Of a stretch of DNA of 64,000 nucleotides, positions 8,365 to 17,176 are shown one piece after another. The notes beneath the pieces were generated by a model. That model worked only from the letters and a program-made list of their open reading frames with translations. It was not told the DNA's origin and searched no databases. Numbering within the stretch: the stretch's first letter is position 1; each line of letters opens with the position of its first letter. Origin of the DNA: Streptomyces violaceusniger Tu 4113 (GTDB taxonomy: Bacteria > Actinomycetota > Actinomycetes > Streptomycetales > Streptomycetaceae); assembly GCF_000147815.2 (NCBI RefSeq), contig NC_015957.1, positions 5,890,001-5,954,000 on the forward strand. The letters run 5' to 3'. Made by a program: the position numbers and the translations under genes.

Positions 8365-9024
8365 GTGATCCATGTCCTGCTGGTGGACGACGACGCGATC
8401 GTACGGGCCGGGCTGCGCCTGATGCTGGGCGGCGCCCCGGACATCGAGGTCGTCGCGGAGGCCGCCGACGGGGCGGAGGTGGCGGCGCTGGTCGCCGCGC
8501 ACCGGCCCGATGTGGTGCTGATGGACATCCGGATGCCCGGCGTGGACGGGCTGACCGCCACCGCCGAGGTCCGGGCCCGGCCCGGCGCCCCCGAGGTGCT
8601 GGTGCTGACCACCTTCCACACCGACGCGCATGTGCTGCGGGCGCTGCGCGGCGGGGCGGCCGGGTTCCTCCTCAAGGACACCCCGCCACGGGACATCGTC
8701 GCGGCCATCCGGACGGTGGCCGCCGGGGATCCGGTGCTCTCCCCCGCCGTCACCCGCCGCCTCATCGAGCAGGTGGCGGGCGGCGGGCAGGAGGACCGGG
8801 CCACCGCCGCCCGGGCCCGGCTGGCGCTGCTGGGCGAGCGGGAGCGGGAGGTGGCCCGGGCGGTCGGGGGTGGCCGCTCCAATGCTGAGATCGCCCGGGG
8901 GCTGCATCTGGCGCTGCCGACGGTGAAGGCCCATGTGTCGCGCATCCTGACCCGGCTGGACCTCAACAACCGCGTCCAGATCGCCCTGCTGGTCCACGAC
9001 GCCGGCGAGTCGTACGGCGGCTGA
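8365..9024 (+). CDS. NarL/FixJ-type response regulator
   Basis: Response regulator of 219 aa starting at GTG with GGAGG about 10 nt upstream. The receiver domain has the acidic pair Asp8-Asp9, the phosphorylated Asp54 in VVLMDIRMPG and the LLKDT lysine loop. The C-terminal LuxR/GerE helix-turn-helix (REREVARAVGGGRSNAEIAR) binds DNA. It is the cognate partner of the kinase immediately upstream, 15 bp away and surely in one transcript. Target genes cannot be told; the divergent small membrane protein is a candidate. Confidence 0.93.
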   Translation: MIHVLLVDDDAIVRAGLRLMLGGAPDIEVVAEAADGAEVAALVAAHRPDVVLMDIRMPGVDGLTATAEVRARPGAPEVLVLTTFHTDAHVLRALRGGAAGFLLKDTPPRDIVAAIRTVAAGDPVLSPAVTRRLIEQVAGGGQEDRATAARARLALLGEREREVARAVGGGRSNAEIARGLHLALPTVKAHVSRILTRLDLNNRVQIALLVHDAGESYGG

Positions 9025-9080
9025 CCGGCGCTCCGCACGCCCCGGGGTCTTGGCGCTGGTGCGCGCGGTTCCGATGACCC

Positions 9081-9107
9081 TGACTTAAATCAGTCGGTTG
9101 ACTTAAC
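9081..9107. promoter_or_regulatory. paired operator-like palindromes before the TetR gene
   Basis: TGACTTAAATCA (9081-9092, 10 of 12 symmetric) and GTTGACTTAAC (9097-9107) share the core TTGACTTAA/TGACTTAA, 17 bp apart. The second includes TTGACT, a possible -35 element. They lie in an AT-rich notch about 110 bp before the chosen TetR start and probably serve autoregulation. Confidence 0.5.
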
Positions 9108-9216
9108 GTGGCCCATGAGGTTGCCTGATCATGTCGATGACCACCCCGGAACCGAGGGAGAGCGTCGTGGATCGAGGGAACGGCGAGCCGTTGCTCCTGC
9201 CGGTGAGGTGGTGACC

Positions 9217-9861
9217 GTGGCGGGCAGGGCCGTACGGCACGAACGGGCCGATGCCACGCGCGAGGCGATCCTGGCCGCCGCAGAGCGGCTGTTCGCCGAG
9301 CGCGGGGTGTACGCGGTCTCCAACCGCCAGGTGAGCGAGGCCGCCGGACAGGGCAACAACGCGGCGGTCGGCTACCACTTCGGCACCAAGGCCGACCTGG
9401 TACGGGCGATCGCCCGGCAACATGCCGAGCAGGTGGAGCGGTTGCGCAAGCGGCTGCTGAGCGAGATCGGCGACTCCACCGACGTACGGGACTGGGTGGC
9501 GTGTCTGGTGCGCCCGGTCCTCGAGCATTTGGCGGAGCTGTCCGGCCCGACCTGGTACGCACGGTTCTGCGCCCAGGTGATGACCGATCCCGCGCTCCAC
9601 GAGATCATGACCGAGGAGTCCCTGGCCTCTCCGGCGCTGCGGCACACCCTCGAAGGGTTCAACCGGTGCCTTCCCGAGCTGCCGCTCGAGGTGCGCCTGG
9701 AGCGCGGCGCCATGGCGCGCAACCTGATCCTGCACATGTGCGCCGAGCGGGAGCGCGCGCTCGCCGAGAACACCGCCACGCCCCGGTCCAGTTGGCACGA
9801 CGCCGCCACCGGCCTGATCGACGGAATCGTCGGACTGTGGCCGGCGCCCGTCACCCGCTGA
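9217..9861 (+). CDS. TetR-family regulator
   Basis: Regulator of 214 aa. The helix-turn-helix spans about residues 12-60 (REAILAAAERLFAERGVYA, then VSEAAGQGNNAAVGYHF). The C-terminal ligand domain carries an AefR/YsiA-like block (WYARFCAQVMTDPALHEIM). GTG was preferred because GAGGTG lies 7 nt before it and because a longer ORF from an upstream ATG would start within the operator region. It precedes a P450-ferredoxin pair by 89 bp on the same strand and most likely represses that pair and itself in response to a small hydrophobic compound. Confidence 0.85.
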   Translation: MAGRAVRHERADATREAILAAAERLFAERGVYAVSNRQVSEAAGQGNNAAVGYHFGTKADLVRAIARQHAEQVERLRKRLLSEIGDSTDVRDWVACLVRPVLEHLAELSGPTWYARFCAQVMTDPALHEIMTEESLASPALRHTLEGFNRCLPELPLEVRLERGAMARNLILHMCAERERALAENTATPRSSWHDAATGLIDGIVGLWPAPVTR

Positions 9862-9929
9862 GCGCGGCTCCGCACACCAGCGGTCCGTGAGGGCCGTCGG
9901 GGGACAACAACGGGGGTTCCACCACACGC

Positions 9930-9944
9930 CTCAAACGAATTGAG
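9930..9944. promoter_or_regulatory. inverted repeat overlapping the P450 ribosome binding site
   Basis: CTCAAACGAATTGAG is a 5-bp inverted repeat with a 5-nt centre ending where the GAGGGAG ribosome binding site begins. It could be an operator for the adjacent TetR regulator or a small RNA hairpin; it does not match the TGACTTAA sites before the regulator. Confidence 0.4.
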
Positions 9945-9950
9945 GGAGCG

Positions 9951-11180
9951 ATGACCAGCACAGTGAACCCGTTGGACGAACGCGCCGCGCAGGCCCCGGA
10001 GTTTCCGATGGCCAGGGCGGCGGGCTGCCCGTTCGACCCGCCCCCGGGGCTGCGGGACATGCAGCAGGAGGGCCCGCTGGCGAGGGTCAGCCTGTGGGAC
10101 GGCAGCACTCCGTGGCTGGTGACCCGGTACGCCGATCAGCGGGCCCTGCTGGGCGACGCCAGGGTCAGCGCCGACATCAACCGGCCCGGCTATCCCCGGC
10201 AGGCCCCGATGCCGCCCGGAGGCACAGGGGTCAGCTTCATCCTGAAGGACGACCCTGAGCACGCCCGGCTGCGGCGGATGGTGACCGCGCCGTTCGCCAT
10301 CAAGCGGGTGGAGGCGATGCGGCCCGGCGTACAGAAGATCGTGGACGATCTGATCGACGAGCTGCTGGCCGGTCCGAACCCGGTGGACCTGGTGGAGGCG
10401 TTCGCCCTCCCGGTGCCGTCGCTGGTGATCTGCCAGTTGCTCGGAGTGCCCTACGCCGACCACGACTTCTTCCAGGAAAACAGCAAGGTCATCATCAATC
10501 GGAACGTCACGCCCGAGCAGCGGTCGACCGCCCATGGGAACCTGATCGGCTATCTGGACGACCTGATGGGCGAGAAGATCGCCCATCCCCTCGACGACCT
10601 GCTGTCCGGGCTGGCCGGGCGGGTCACGGCGGGCGAGCTGGCCCGCGACGAGGCGGCGCAGATGGGTGTGCTGCTGCTGATCGCGGGACATGAGACCACC
10701 GCGAACATGATCGCGCTCGGCACCCTCGCCCTCTTCGAGCACCCCGATCAGCTCGCCCTGCTGCGCGAGACCGACGACCCCAGGCTGATCTCCTCGGCGG
10801 TGGAGGAGCTGCTGCGCTATCTCCACATCACCCACAGCGGGCGGCGCCGGGTGGCGGTGGCGGACATCGAGATCGGCGGGGAGGTCATCCGCGCGGGCGA
10901 GGGGCTGATCCTGGCCAATGACATCGCCAACCGGGACCCCGGGGTGTTCGCCGAGCCCGACCGGCTGGACCTGCGGCGTGACGCCCGCCGCCATGTGGCC
11001 TTCGGCTTCGGGGTCCACCAGTGCCTGGGCCAGCCACTGGCCCGGATGGAGCTCCAGGTCGTCTACAACACCCTCTACCGCCGCATCCCCACCCTGCGGC
11101 CGGCCACCGAGCTGGAGCGGATCCCGTTCAAACACGACGGATCCGTCTACGGCGTCTACGAACTGCCCGTGACCTGGTGA
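9951..11180 (+). CDS. cytochrome P450, CYP105-like
   Basis: Soluble monooxygenase of 409 aa. The I-helix (LLLIAGHETTANMIAL) has the oxygen-activating acid-Thr pair, the K-helix has EELLRY (ExxR), and the heme loop FGFGVHQCLGQ supplies the axial Cys358. The N-terminal FPMARAAGCPFDPPP segment is characteristic of CYP105 proteins, which oxidise macrolides, terpenes and xenobiotics. GAGGGAG precedes the ATG. A 3Fe-4S ferredoxin gene follows 14 bp later as the electron donor. Whether it acts in biosynthesis or drug detoxification is open; the TetR gene upstream fits either. Confidence 0.93.
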   Translation: MTSTVNPLDERAAQAPEFPMARAAGCPFDPPPGLRDMQQEGPLARVSLWDGSTPWLVTRYADQRALLGDARVSADINRPGYPRQAPMPPGGTGVSFILKDDPEHARLRRMVTAPFAIKRVEAMRPGVQKIVDDLIDELLAGPNPVDLVEAFALPVPSLVICQLLGVPYADHDFFQENSKVIINRNVTPEQRSTAHGNLIGYLDDLMGEKIAHPLDDLLSGLAGRVTAGELARDEAAQMGVLLLIAGHETTANMIALGTLALFEHPDQLALLRETDDPRLISSAVEELLRYLHITHSGRRRVAVADIEIGGEVIRAGEGLILANDIANRDPGVFAEPDRLDLRRDARRHVAFGFGVHQCLGQPLARMELQVVYNTLYRRIPTLRPATELERIPFKHDGSVYGVYELPVTW

Positions 11181-11194
11181 CAAAGGAGAAGCTC

Positions 11195-11389
11195 ATGAAG
11201 GTGACCGTCGACCAGGACAAGTGCGTCGCTTCCGGCCAGTGTGTGGTCGCCGCGATGGAGGTCTTCGACCAGCGCGACGAGGACGGCATCGTGGTGCTGC
11301 TCGACGCCGAGCCCCCGGCCGGGCAGGCCGAGGACGTCCGGCACGCCGCGGCCGTCTGTCCGGCCCTGGCCATCGAGATCCAGGACTGA
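11195..11389 (+). CDS. [3Fe-4S] ferredoxin
   Basis: Small ferredoxin of 64 aa. Cys10 and Cys16 (CVASGQC) and a C-terminal cysteine in AAAVCPALAIEI give the CX5C...CP pattern of single [3Fe-4S] ferredoxins that serve Streptomyces P450s. AAGGAG lies 6 nt before the ATG. It is co-transcribed with the P450 before it, and a hairpin follows, so the pair forms its own unit. No ferredoxin reductase is encoded nearby. Confidence 0.93.
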   Translation: MKVTVDQDKCVASGQCVVAAMEVFDQRDEDGIVVLLDAEPPAGQAEDVRHAAAVCPALAIEIQD

Positions 11390-11417
11390 CGACCGCCCTC
11401 GGGACCCGTGATGTCGC

Positions 11418-11445
11418 GGCGGAGGCGGACCCACCCGCCTCCGCC
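11418..11445 (+). terminator. terminator after the P450-ferredoxin pair
   Basis: A perfect 11-bp GC-rich stem (GGCGGAGGCGG with CCGCCTCCGCC) around a 6-nt loop lies 29 bp after the ferredoxin stop. It separates this unit from the oxidoreductase operon downstream. Confidence 0.75.
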
Positions 11446-11571
11446 GGCGATCGCACTGGCCTGTTTTCGATGTTGCTGAAGTTGACGGCGGCTCACTAAA
11501 GTGGTTGTTGAGACTTAAAGGAAAATTGTCACGGCTTCCCCACGGCATCGCGTTCCTGGAAGGAAGGCACT

Positions 11572-13176
11572 GTGCACAGCCAATCTCTCCACTTTTCCGA
11601 CGCTCTTGACTACCTTGTGATCGGCGCCGGGCCCGCCGGGCTTCAGCTCGGGCACCTGTTGGGGGCGGCGGGTCATCGCTACCGGATCCTGGAAGCCGGA
11701 AGCAGACCGGGCACCTTCTTTCACACGTTCCCCCGCCACCGCCAGCTCATCTCGAGCAACAAGGTGCACACCGGCATCGACGACGCCGAGTTCAACCTCC
11801 GGATGGACTGGAACTCCCTGCTGTCCCCGGATCCCGAGCTGCTCTTCACGCGTTACAGCAAGCGCTACTTCCCTCAGGCCGACGATTTCGTGCGCTATCT
11901 GGCCGACTTCGCCGAGACGTTCGACCTCGACATCGCCTATGACACCCGGGCGGTACGGATCCGCCGTGACGACGACGGCTTCACCGTCACCGACCAGCAC
12001 GGCGGCGACCACCACGGCCGCCGGCTGGTGATGGCCACTGGAGTGAGCCTTCCCTACATCCCCGATGTGCCCGGTATCGAGACCGCCGAGAACTACTCCA
12101 TGGTCTCGGTGGATCCCGACGACTTCATCGACCAGCGGGTCCTGATCCTCGGCAAGGGCAACTCCGCGCTGGAGACGGCCGACAACCTCATCGAGACGGC
12201 CGCCGTCATCCATGTGGCCGGCCCGCACTCCCTGCGGCTGGCGTGGAAGACCCACTACGTGGGCCATCTGCGCGCCGTCAACAACAACTTCCTCGACACC
12301 TACCAGCTCAAATCGCAGAACGCCCTGCTGGACGGCAATGTGCTGTCGGTCGAGAAGGAGCCGGGGGACGGCGGCCGGTACCGTGTGCGGTTCGGCTTCT
12401 CCCGGGCAAACGAGGTCGTGAAGGAACTGACCTACGACCGGGTCATCGTGTGCACCGGCTTCCGCTTCGACGCCTCGCCGTTCGACCCCGAGTGCCGCCC
12501 CGAGCTGGTCATCAACGACCGCTTCGCGGCCCTCACACCGGCGTACGAGTCGGTCAACATACCCGGCCTGTACTTCGCCGGCACCCTCACCCAGCAGCGC
12601 GACTTCAAGAAGTCCACCAGCGGCTTCATCCATGGATTCCGTTATGCCGTACGCGCGTTGAGCCGCATCCTGGACGAACGCCACCATGACCGGCCCTGGC
12701 CGCACGAGCCGCTGCCCACGGATCCGTCCGAGCTGGCGGACGCCGTGGTGGCGCGGGTCAACCGGAGTTCCGCGCTGTGGCAGCAGTTCGGCGTGATCGG
12801 CGACCTGCTGGTCACGGTAGACGGCGGCCAGACCCAATACCACGAGGAGGTGCCGGTCGCCTACGCCCACGAAGGCCCTCTGACGGCGGGCGCCGACTAC
12901 TTCCTCATCACTCTGGAGTACGGCCCCGACCACGACCAGGTCGACCCTTTCGACATCACGGTGCGCCGGGCGGCGCAGAACTCGGTCGGGGACGCCCTCG
13001 ACGCCTCCTATCTGCATCCAGTGCTCCGCCACTTCCGGAGCGGTGAACTCCTCGGCACCCACCACATGGCCGAGAACCTGGAGAACGAGTGGAACCACCC
13101 GAAGGTCCACCACGCCCCGCTGGTCGAGTTCTTCGCCCGTGAGCTGGATCCGCAACCCACCGGCGCGGGGCGGTGA
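11572..13176 (+). CDS. FAD-dependent oxidoreductase, FOXRED2-like
   Basis: Flavoprotein of 534 aa. The N-terminal FAD Rossmann motif is YLVIGAGPAGLQLGHLL (about 15-31), and a second dinucleotide motif (VLILGKGNSALETADNLI, about residue 193) should bind NADPH. An ATG-like motif VIVCTGFRFD follows. This layout fits two-dinucleotide flavin monooxygenases related to FOXRED2. The GTG start has GGAAGGAAGG upstream. Genes for an FMN hydroxy-acid oxidase, a P450-like enzyme and an antiporter follow in the same direction with 9 bp, -4 bp and 4 bp spacing, so it opens a four-gene operon. The reaction is not known; N- or C-oxygenation of an amino acid-like substrate is a guess. Confidence 0.8.
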   Translation: MHSQSLHFSDALDYLVIGAGPAGLQLGHLLGAAGHRYRILEAGSRPGTFFHTFPRHRQLISSNKVHTGIDDAEFNLRMDWNSLLSPDPELLFTRYSKRYFPQADDFVRYLADFAETFDLDIAYDTRAVRIRRDDDGFTVTDQHGGDHHGRRLVMATGVSLPYIPDVPGIETAENYSMVSVDPDDFIDQRVLILGKGNSALETADNLIETAAVIHVAGPHSLRLAWKTHYVGHLRAVNNNFLDTYQLKSQNALLDGNVLSVEKEPGDGGRYRVRFGFSRANEVVKELTYDRVIVCTGFRFDASPFDPECRPELVINDRFAALTPAYESVNIPGLYFAGTLTQQRDFKKSTSGFIHGFRYAVRALSRILDERHHDRPWPHEPLPTDPSELADAVVARVNRSSALWQQFGVIGDLLVTVDGGQTQYHEEVPVAYAHEGPLTAGADYFLITLEYGPDHDQVDPFDITVRRAAQNSVGDALDASYLHPVLRHFRSGELLGTHHMAENLENEWNHPKVHHAPLVEFFARELDPQPTGAGR

Positions 13177-13185
13177 CACCGCGTC

Positions 13186-14319
13186 ATGCTGATGACCGTC
13201 CAGGACTTCGAAACCGCCGCCCGGACGAGACTCGATCCCGTGCACGCCGACTTCATCGCCGGTGGCGCGGGGGACGAGATCACCGTACGGGCCAATGAAG
13301 AGGCGTTCCGGCGGCTGCGGCTGCTGCCCAGGGTGCTGCGCGGCAACACCGAGCGGGCGTGGGACATCACCGTGCTGGGCAGCCATGCGCGGACACCGAT
13401 CCTGCTCTCACCGACCGCCTTCCACAAACTCCTGCACGAGGACGGGGAGTTGGCCACCGCACGCGCCGCCGCGGCCGCCGGCGCGATCATGATCGTGAGC
13501 ATGGCGTCCACGGTGGCCGTGGACGACATCGCGGACGCCACCCGTGGCGCCGGAGAGGACGGCGATCCGGCGCCCCTGTGGTTCCAGCTCTACCTCCAGC
13601 CCGACCTGGAGTTCACCCGGGCCCTGGTGCGGCGGGCCACCGACGCCGGGTGCACCGCGCTGGTGGTCACCGTGGATTCCCCGGTGCGCGGCGCACACGA
13701 GCGCGACCTGCGCAACGGCTTCCTCGACCTGCCGGACGGGCTGCGCTGCGAGCACATGGTCGATCCGCGCGAGGGCGGCCGGGTGCGCCCGATCGCCATG
13801 TCACCGGAGATTTCCTGGGATCATATCGACTGGCTGCGCGGCATCACCTCGCTGCCGATCCTGCTCAAGGGCGCCCTGCACCCCGAGGACGCCCGGCTGG
13901 CGGTGCGCCACGGTGTCGACGGGCTGCTGCTGTCCAACCACGGGGGCCGTCAGCTGGACACCGTGCCCGCCACGATCGAGCTCCTTCCCGATATCCACGC
14001 GGCGGTCGCCGGACGGATCCCGATCGTGCTGGACGGCGGTGTGCGGCGGGGCACCGATGTGGTCAAGGCGCTGGCGCTCGGCGCGTCCGCCGTGGGCATC
14101 GGCCGGCCCGTGATGTGGGCCCTGGCCGAGGGCGGGGAGAAGGGCGTGCGGCGGCTGCTGGAGCTGCTGCGCGAGGAGTTCGACCACGCCCTGGCGCTGT
14201 GCGGCGCCTCCGGTGTCCAGGACCTTACCCCCGACCTGGTGCGCGCCCCGGCCTGGGGACCGCCGCCGCTCCCAGGCGTCGGCGCGGACGCCGGCCGGCC
14301 CGGTGGAGTGGTCTCATGA
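13186..14319 (+). CDS. FMN-dependent alpha-hydroxy-acid oxidase
   Basis: TIM-barrel flavoenzyme of 377 aa that oxidises 2-hydroxy acids (lactate, glycolate or mandelate type) to 2-oxo acids. Visible family features are the N-terminal DFIAGGAGDEITVRAN segment, the FMN-binding SPTAFHKL and WFQLYL blocks, the lysine in LPILLKGAL, the catalytic His252 in SNHGGRQLD and the phosphate loop VLDGGVRRGTDVVKAL. A second ATG two codons in is an alternative start. It is followed by a P450-like gene with a 4-bp ATGA overlap. Similar enzymes supply hydroxyphenylglycine in peptide antibiotic pathways; here the substrate is unknown. Confidence 0.88.
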   Translation: MLMTVQDFETAARTRLDPVHADFIAGGAGDEITVRANEEAFRRLRLLPRVLRGNTERAWDITVLGSHARTPILLSPTAFHKLLHEDGELATARAAAAAGAIMIVSMASTVAVDDIADATRGAGEDGDPAPLWFQLYLQPDLEFTRALVRRATDAGCTALVVTVDSPVRGAHERDLRNGFLDLPDGLRCEHMVDPREGGRVRPIAMSPEISWDHIDWLRGITSLPILLKGALHPEDARLAVRHGVDGLLLSNHGGRQLDTVPATIELLPDIHAAVAGRIPIVLDGGVRRGTDVVKALALGASAVGIGRPVMWALAEGGEKGVRRLLELLREEFDHALALCGASGVQDLTPDLVRAPAWGPPPLPGVGADAGRPGGVVS

Positions 14320-15758
14320 GCCGCGTCGGACGGCCGGTCGCCGGCGCGGCGGCCGTGGCGCTGACGGCCAGCCTGCCGTACTGGCTGCCCCGGCTGGTGA
14401 TCGCCCTGCGGGTGCGCCTCTTCGCCCGGGTCAATGGCGAGGAGGGCATTGCGGCGCCCGGCCGTGAGGTGCCCGTCGAGGAGTTCAAGCGGGTCTACGG
14501 GCATCCGGCCGCGAACGGCCGCAGCCGCGGCGCCGCCCTGTCCGATCTCTTCTGGTACTGGCTCGCCCCCGGTCCCGAGGTCCACCAGGAGCATCTGGAA
14601 CCCGGCCCCCGGTACGACGACGTGGCCAGGACGACCCGGCAGATCCTCGCCGGGCTCTCCCGGGAGCGGTGGACCGAACTGGTCGGCCGCTGCACCCGGC
14701 GGGTGCTGGATGAACTCGACGAAGGGACCGGCGGGTACGGCGCCCGGGAGCACCGGGTGAGACTGCGCGATCTGATGATGCCGGTGTGGGCCGAGGTCTA
14801 CTACGAGGTGGTCTTCCGCGAACCGTGCCCACGCCACGTCCGGGACCTCATCGTCGGCAACGCCGAGGACGTGGTCAGCGCCCTGAAGTGCACCAGCCTG
14901 CGCCATATGGACCGGCGGGAGCGGCTCACCGCGTATCTGCGCAAGCGGCTGGCGAGCGCTCCCCCGCCGGTGCCGCTGCCGTCGCTGCTCACCGAGCGGG
15001 AGCGGGCGTACTACCTGCAGGGCACCTTCTTCAACACCGCCGTGGTACAGACGTCGGAGGCGATGGCCCATCTGCTGCTGGCCCTGGCCACGCACCAGCC
15101 GGTCCAGGAGCGGCTGCTGTCCGGCGAGAAGGACGCCGACTACCTGGACCATGTCATCAACGAGACGCTCCAGCACTTCCCGCTGTTCGGCGTCGCCCAC
15201 CGCATCACCACCGGGGAGATCCCCCGGGCCGGGAGACCCCCGATACCGACGGGCTCGGTCCTGCTGTTCAACTACCCCGAGTATCAGCGGTCGGGAGCCA
15301 CCTCCCCTCACCGGTTCGACCCCGGCCGCTGGCTGTCCGCGGACACCCGGCCCGCCGCCTTCATCCCGTTCGGCGTGACCGCCAACCGGCCCTGCCCGGC
15401 CCGTGGTTTCGCCGTACTGACCATGCGGGTCGCGGCCGAGGAGGTCCTGCGGCGCTTCCGGCTGGCGTCCACGGCCGAGCACACCCGGTCGCTGCCCAGC
15501 CGCGGCCCCTGTCTGCTGATCCCGCATGCCACCCGGCGGACCCCGGTGGCCTGGGGACCGGCCAGGCGGGCGGCGCGGCTCGCGGGGATGCGGCTGGGCG
15601 ACCGGTGGGGGGCGATCCCCCGCAGCCTCACCCAGCTCGTGCTCGGTGGCTACATGGTGTGGGACGCCCGGCGCCAGGGGCTCTGCCGGAACCACTTCGC
15701 CACGGCGTCCGCCGACTCCGCCGCACCCGCCGTCGCCGGCAGTCGACGAGGAGGGTGA
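14316..15758 (+). CDS. atypical membrane-anchored cytochrome P450
   Basis: 480 aa with an N-terminal hydrophobic anchor (about residues 8-32). The heme loop IPFGVTANRPCPARG supplies Cys360 but departs from the usual FGxGxHxCxG. The K-helix reads NETLQHFP, so the near-invariant Arg of ExxR is Gln. The I-helix has TAVVQTSEA where AGxDTT is normal. A C-terminal extension of about 85 residues follows the P450 core. The family is therefore recognisable, but proton delivery and heme-loop packing must differ. The ATG overlaps the preceding stop by 4 bp. It probably acts on the product of the two upstream redox enzymes. It could also be a P450 that works with peroxide or does a non-oxygenase reaction. 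Confidence 0.75.
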   Translation: MSRVGRPVAGAAAVALTASLPYWLPRLVIALRVRLFARVNGEEGIAAPGREVPVEEFKRVYGHPAANGRSRGAALSDLFWYWLAPGPEVHQEHLEPGPRYDDVARTTRQILAGLSRERWTELVGRCTRRVLDELDEGTGGYGAREHRVRLRDLMMPVWAEVYYEVVFREPCPRHVRDLIVGNAEDVVSALKCTSLRHMDRRERLTAYLRKRLASAPPPVPLPSLLTERERAYYLQGTFFNTAVVQTSEAMAHLLLALATHQPVQERLLSGEKDADYLDHVINETLQHFPLFGVAHRITTGEIPRAGRPPIPTGSVLLFNYPEYQRSGATSPHRFDPGRWLSADTRPAAFIPFGVTANRPCPARGFAVLTMRVAAEEVLRRFRLASTAEHTRSLPSRGPCLLIPHATRRTPVAWGPARRAARLAGMRLGDRWGAIPRSLTQLVLGGYMVWDARRQGLCRNHFATASADSAAPAVAGSRRGG

Positions 15759-15762
15759 GACG

Positions 15763-17040
15763 ATGACTCCCACAGAGCTCGCCCCCGCCTTCTTCATCGC
15801 CGCCGTGGTGATCCTGCTGACCTGCCGTCTGGTGGTGCTGGTGACGGGCCGGTTCGGCCAGCCGCCGGTGGTCGGGGAGATGATCGCCGGCGTGGTGCTC
15901 GGCCCGTCGCTCTTCGGGCTGGTGGCGCCGGGCGCGTCGGACGCGGTCTTCCCGCCGGAGCTCAAGCCGGTGCTGTACGTGGCCGGGCAGATCGGCCTGG
16001 TGGCCCTGATGTTCCACGCGGGCTACGAGTTCCGGGCCCACGCCGGGAAGGGGCTGGCCGGAACCGCGGTGGTGATCTCCTCCGCCGGGGTGGTGATCCC
16101 GCTGCTGCTGGGCGTGGGGCTGACCCTCGCGTCCCACGACCACGTCCCCATCTTCATCGACGGGGTCTCGGTCTGGGTGACCGCGGCCTTCGTCGGGGTC
16201 GCCCTCGCCATCACCGCCTTCCCGATGCTGGCCCGCATCATCACCGAGCGGGGGCTGTCCGGGACCCGCTTCGGCTCACTGTCCCTCGCCTCGGGGGCCA
16301 CCGATGACGCGGTCGCCTGGCTCCTGCTCGCCGGGGTGCTGAGCGTGGCCTCGGAGGAGTCCGGGCCGATCGTGAAGGCGCTGGGCGGTTCGCTGGTCTT
16401 CGTAGCCGTCCTGCTCCTGGTGGGGCGGCGTCTGCTGGCATGGATCGTCACCAGGCCGGGGCTGAGCGACGAGACCCGGCTGATGTTCACGGTCGCGGTG
16501 CTGTTCTGCGGCGCCTGGTTCACCGACATCATCCAGCTCTACGCCGTCTTCGGGGCGTTCTCCGTCGGTCTTGCCATGCCCCGCCACGAGGCGTCGGAGC
16601 GGGTGGTGCGGACCGTCCAGGGAGCGACCCAGGTCATCTTCGTGCCGATGTTCTTCACCTACTCCGGTCTCAACACGCGCTTCGACGTGTTCGCCGACCC
16701 GGCCGTGATGGCCTTCGGCGCGGCCTGCGTCGTGGTCGCGTCGGCCGGAAAGTTCGGCGGCTGCTGGGCGGCCGCCAAACTGTGCGGGGAGCCGAGTGCG
16801 GTGGCGGTCAGGATCGGCGCCCTGATGAACGCGCGCGGGCTGATGCAGCTCATCGCGCTCAACATGGGGCTGTCGGCCGGGATCGTCGGTGATGAGCTGT
16901 TCGCGGCGCTGGTCCTGGTGGCCCTGGTGACCACGGTGATGGCGGTGCCGGTGCTCAGCTGGCTGGACCGCCGGGACGCCAAGTCCCCGGCGGCCGGGGA
17001 ACCGAGCGGCGCCGCGGCGGCGGTGCCGGCCGGGAGCTGA
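15763..17040 (+). CDS. cation:proton antiporter (CPA2 family)
   Basis: Membrane antiporter of 425 aa with about 12 transmembrane helices. Motifs of the Na+(K+)/H+ exchanger fold are GQPPVVGEMIAGVVLGPS near the N-terminus and the ATDDAVAWLLLAG helix, whose Asp-Asp pair carries the ion. GGAGG lies before the ATG, 4 bp after the P450 stop. Antiporters of this group are often found in antibiotic clusters, where they support export or ion balance; that role here is inference. A strong hairpin ends the operon. Confidence 0.88.
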   Translation: MTPTELAPAFFIAAVVILLTCRLVVLVTGRFGQPPVVGEMIAGVVLGPSLFGLVAPGASDAVFPPELKPVLYVAGQIGLVALMFHAGYEFRAHAGKGLAGTAVVISSAGVVIPLLLGVGLTLASHDHVPIFIDGVSVWVTAAFVGVALAITAFPMLARIITERGLSGTRFGSLSLASGATDDAVAWLLLAGVLSVASEESGPIVKALGGSLVFVAVLLLVGRRLLAWIVTRPGLSDETRLMFTVAVLFCGAWFTDIIQLYAVFGAFSVGLAMPRHEASERVVRTVQGATQVIFVPMFFTYSGLNTRFDVFADPAVMAFGAACVVVASAGKFGGCWAAAKLCGEPSAVAVRIGALMNARGLMQLIALNMGLSAGIVGDELFAALVLVALVTTVMAVPVLSWLDRRDAKSPAAGEPSGAAAAVPAGS

Positions 17041-17059
17041 GCGCCGCCTCCGCACGGGA

Positions 17060-17094
17060 GACGTCCCGGCATGCCACGTGCATGCCGGGACGTC
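17060..17094. terminator. bidirectional terminator
   Basis: A perfect 15-bp inverted repeat (GACGTCCCGGCATGC and its complement) with a 5-nt loop lies between the antiporter stop and the convergent ligase stop. It should terminate transcription from both sides. Confidence 0.85.
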
Positions 17095-17176
17095 GTGGCG
17101 CGTCAGACGGGGTGGACGGCCCGACCCGGCTCGGCGGGGACCAGTGCTCCCCCGCCGAACGGGCGGCCCCGTACCG

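Noticed and set aside
11476..11520. Promoter of the FAD oxidoreductase operon at TTGACG (11482)
   Set aside because: No acceptable -10 hexamer lies at 16-19 bp spacing, so the promoter position remains unknown.
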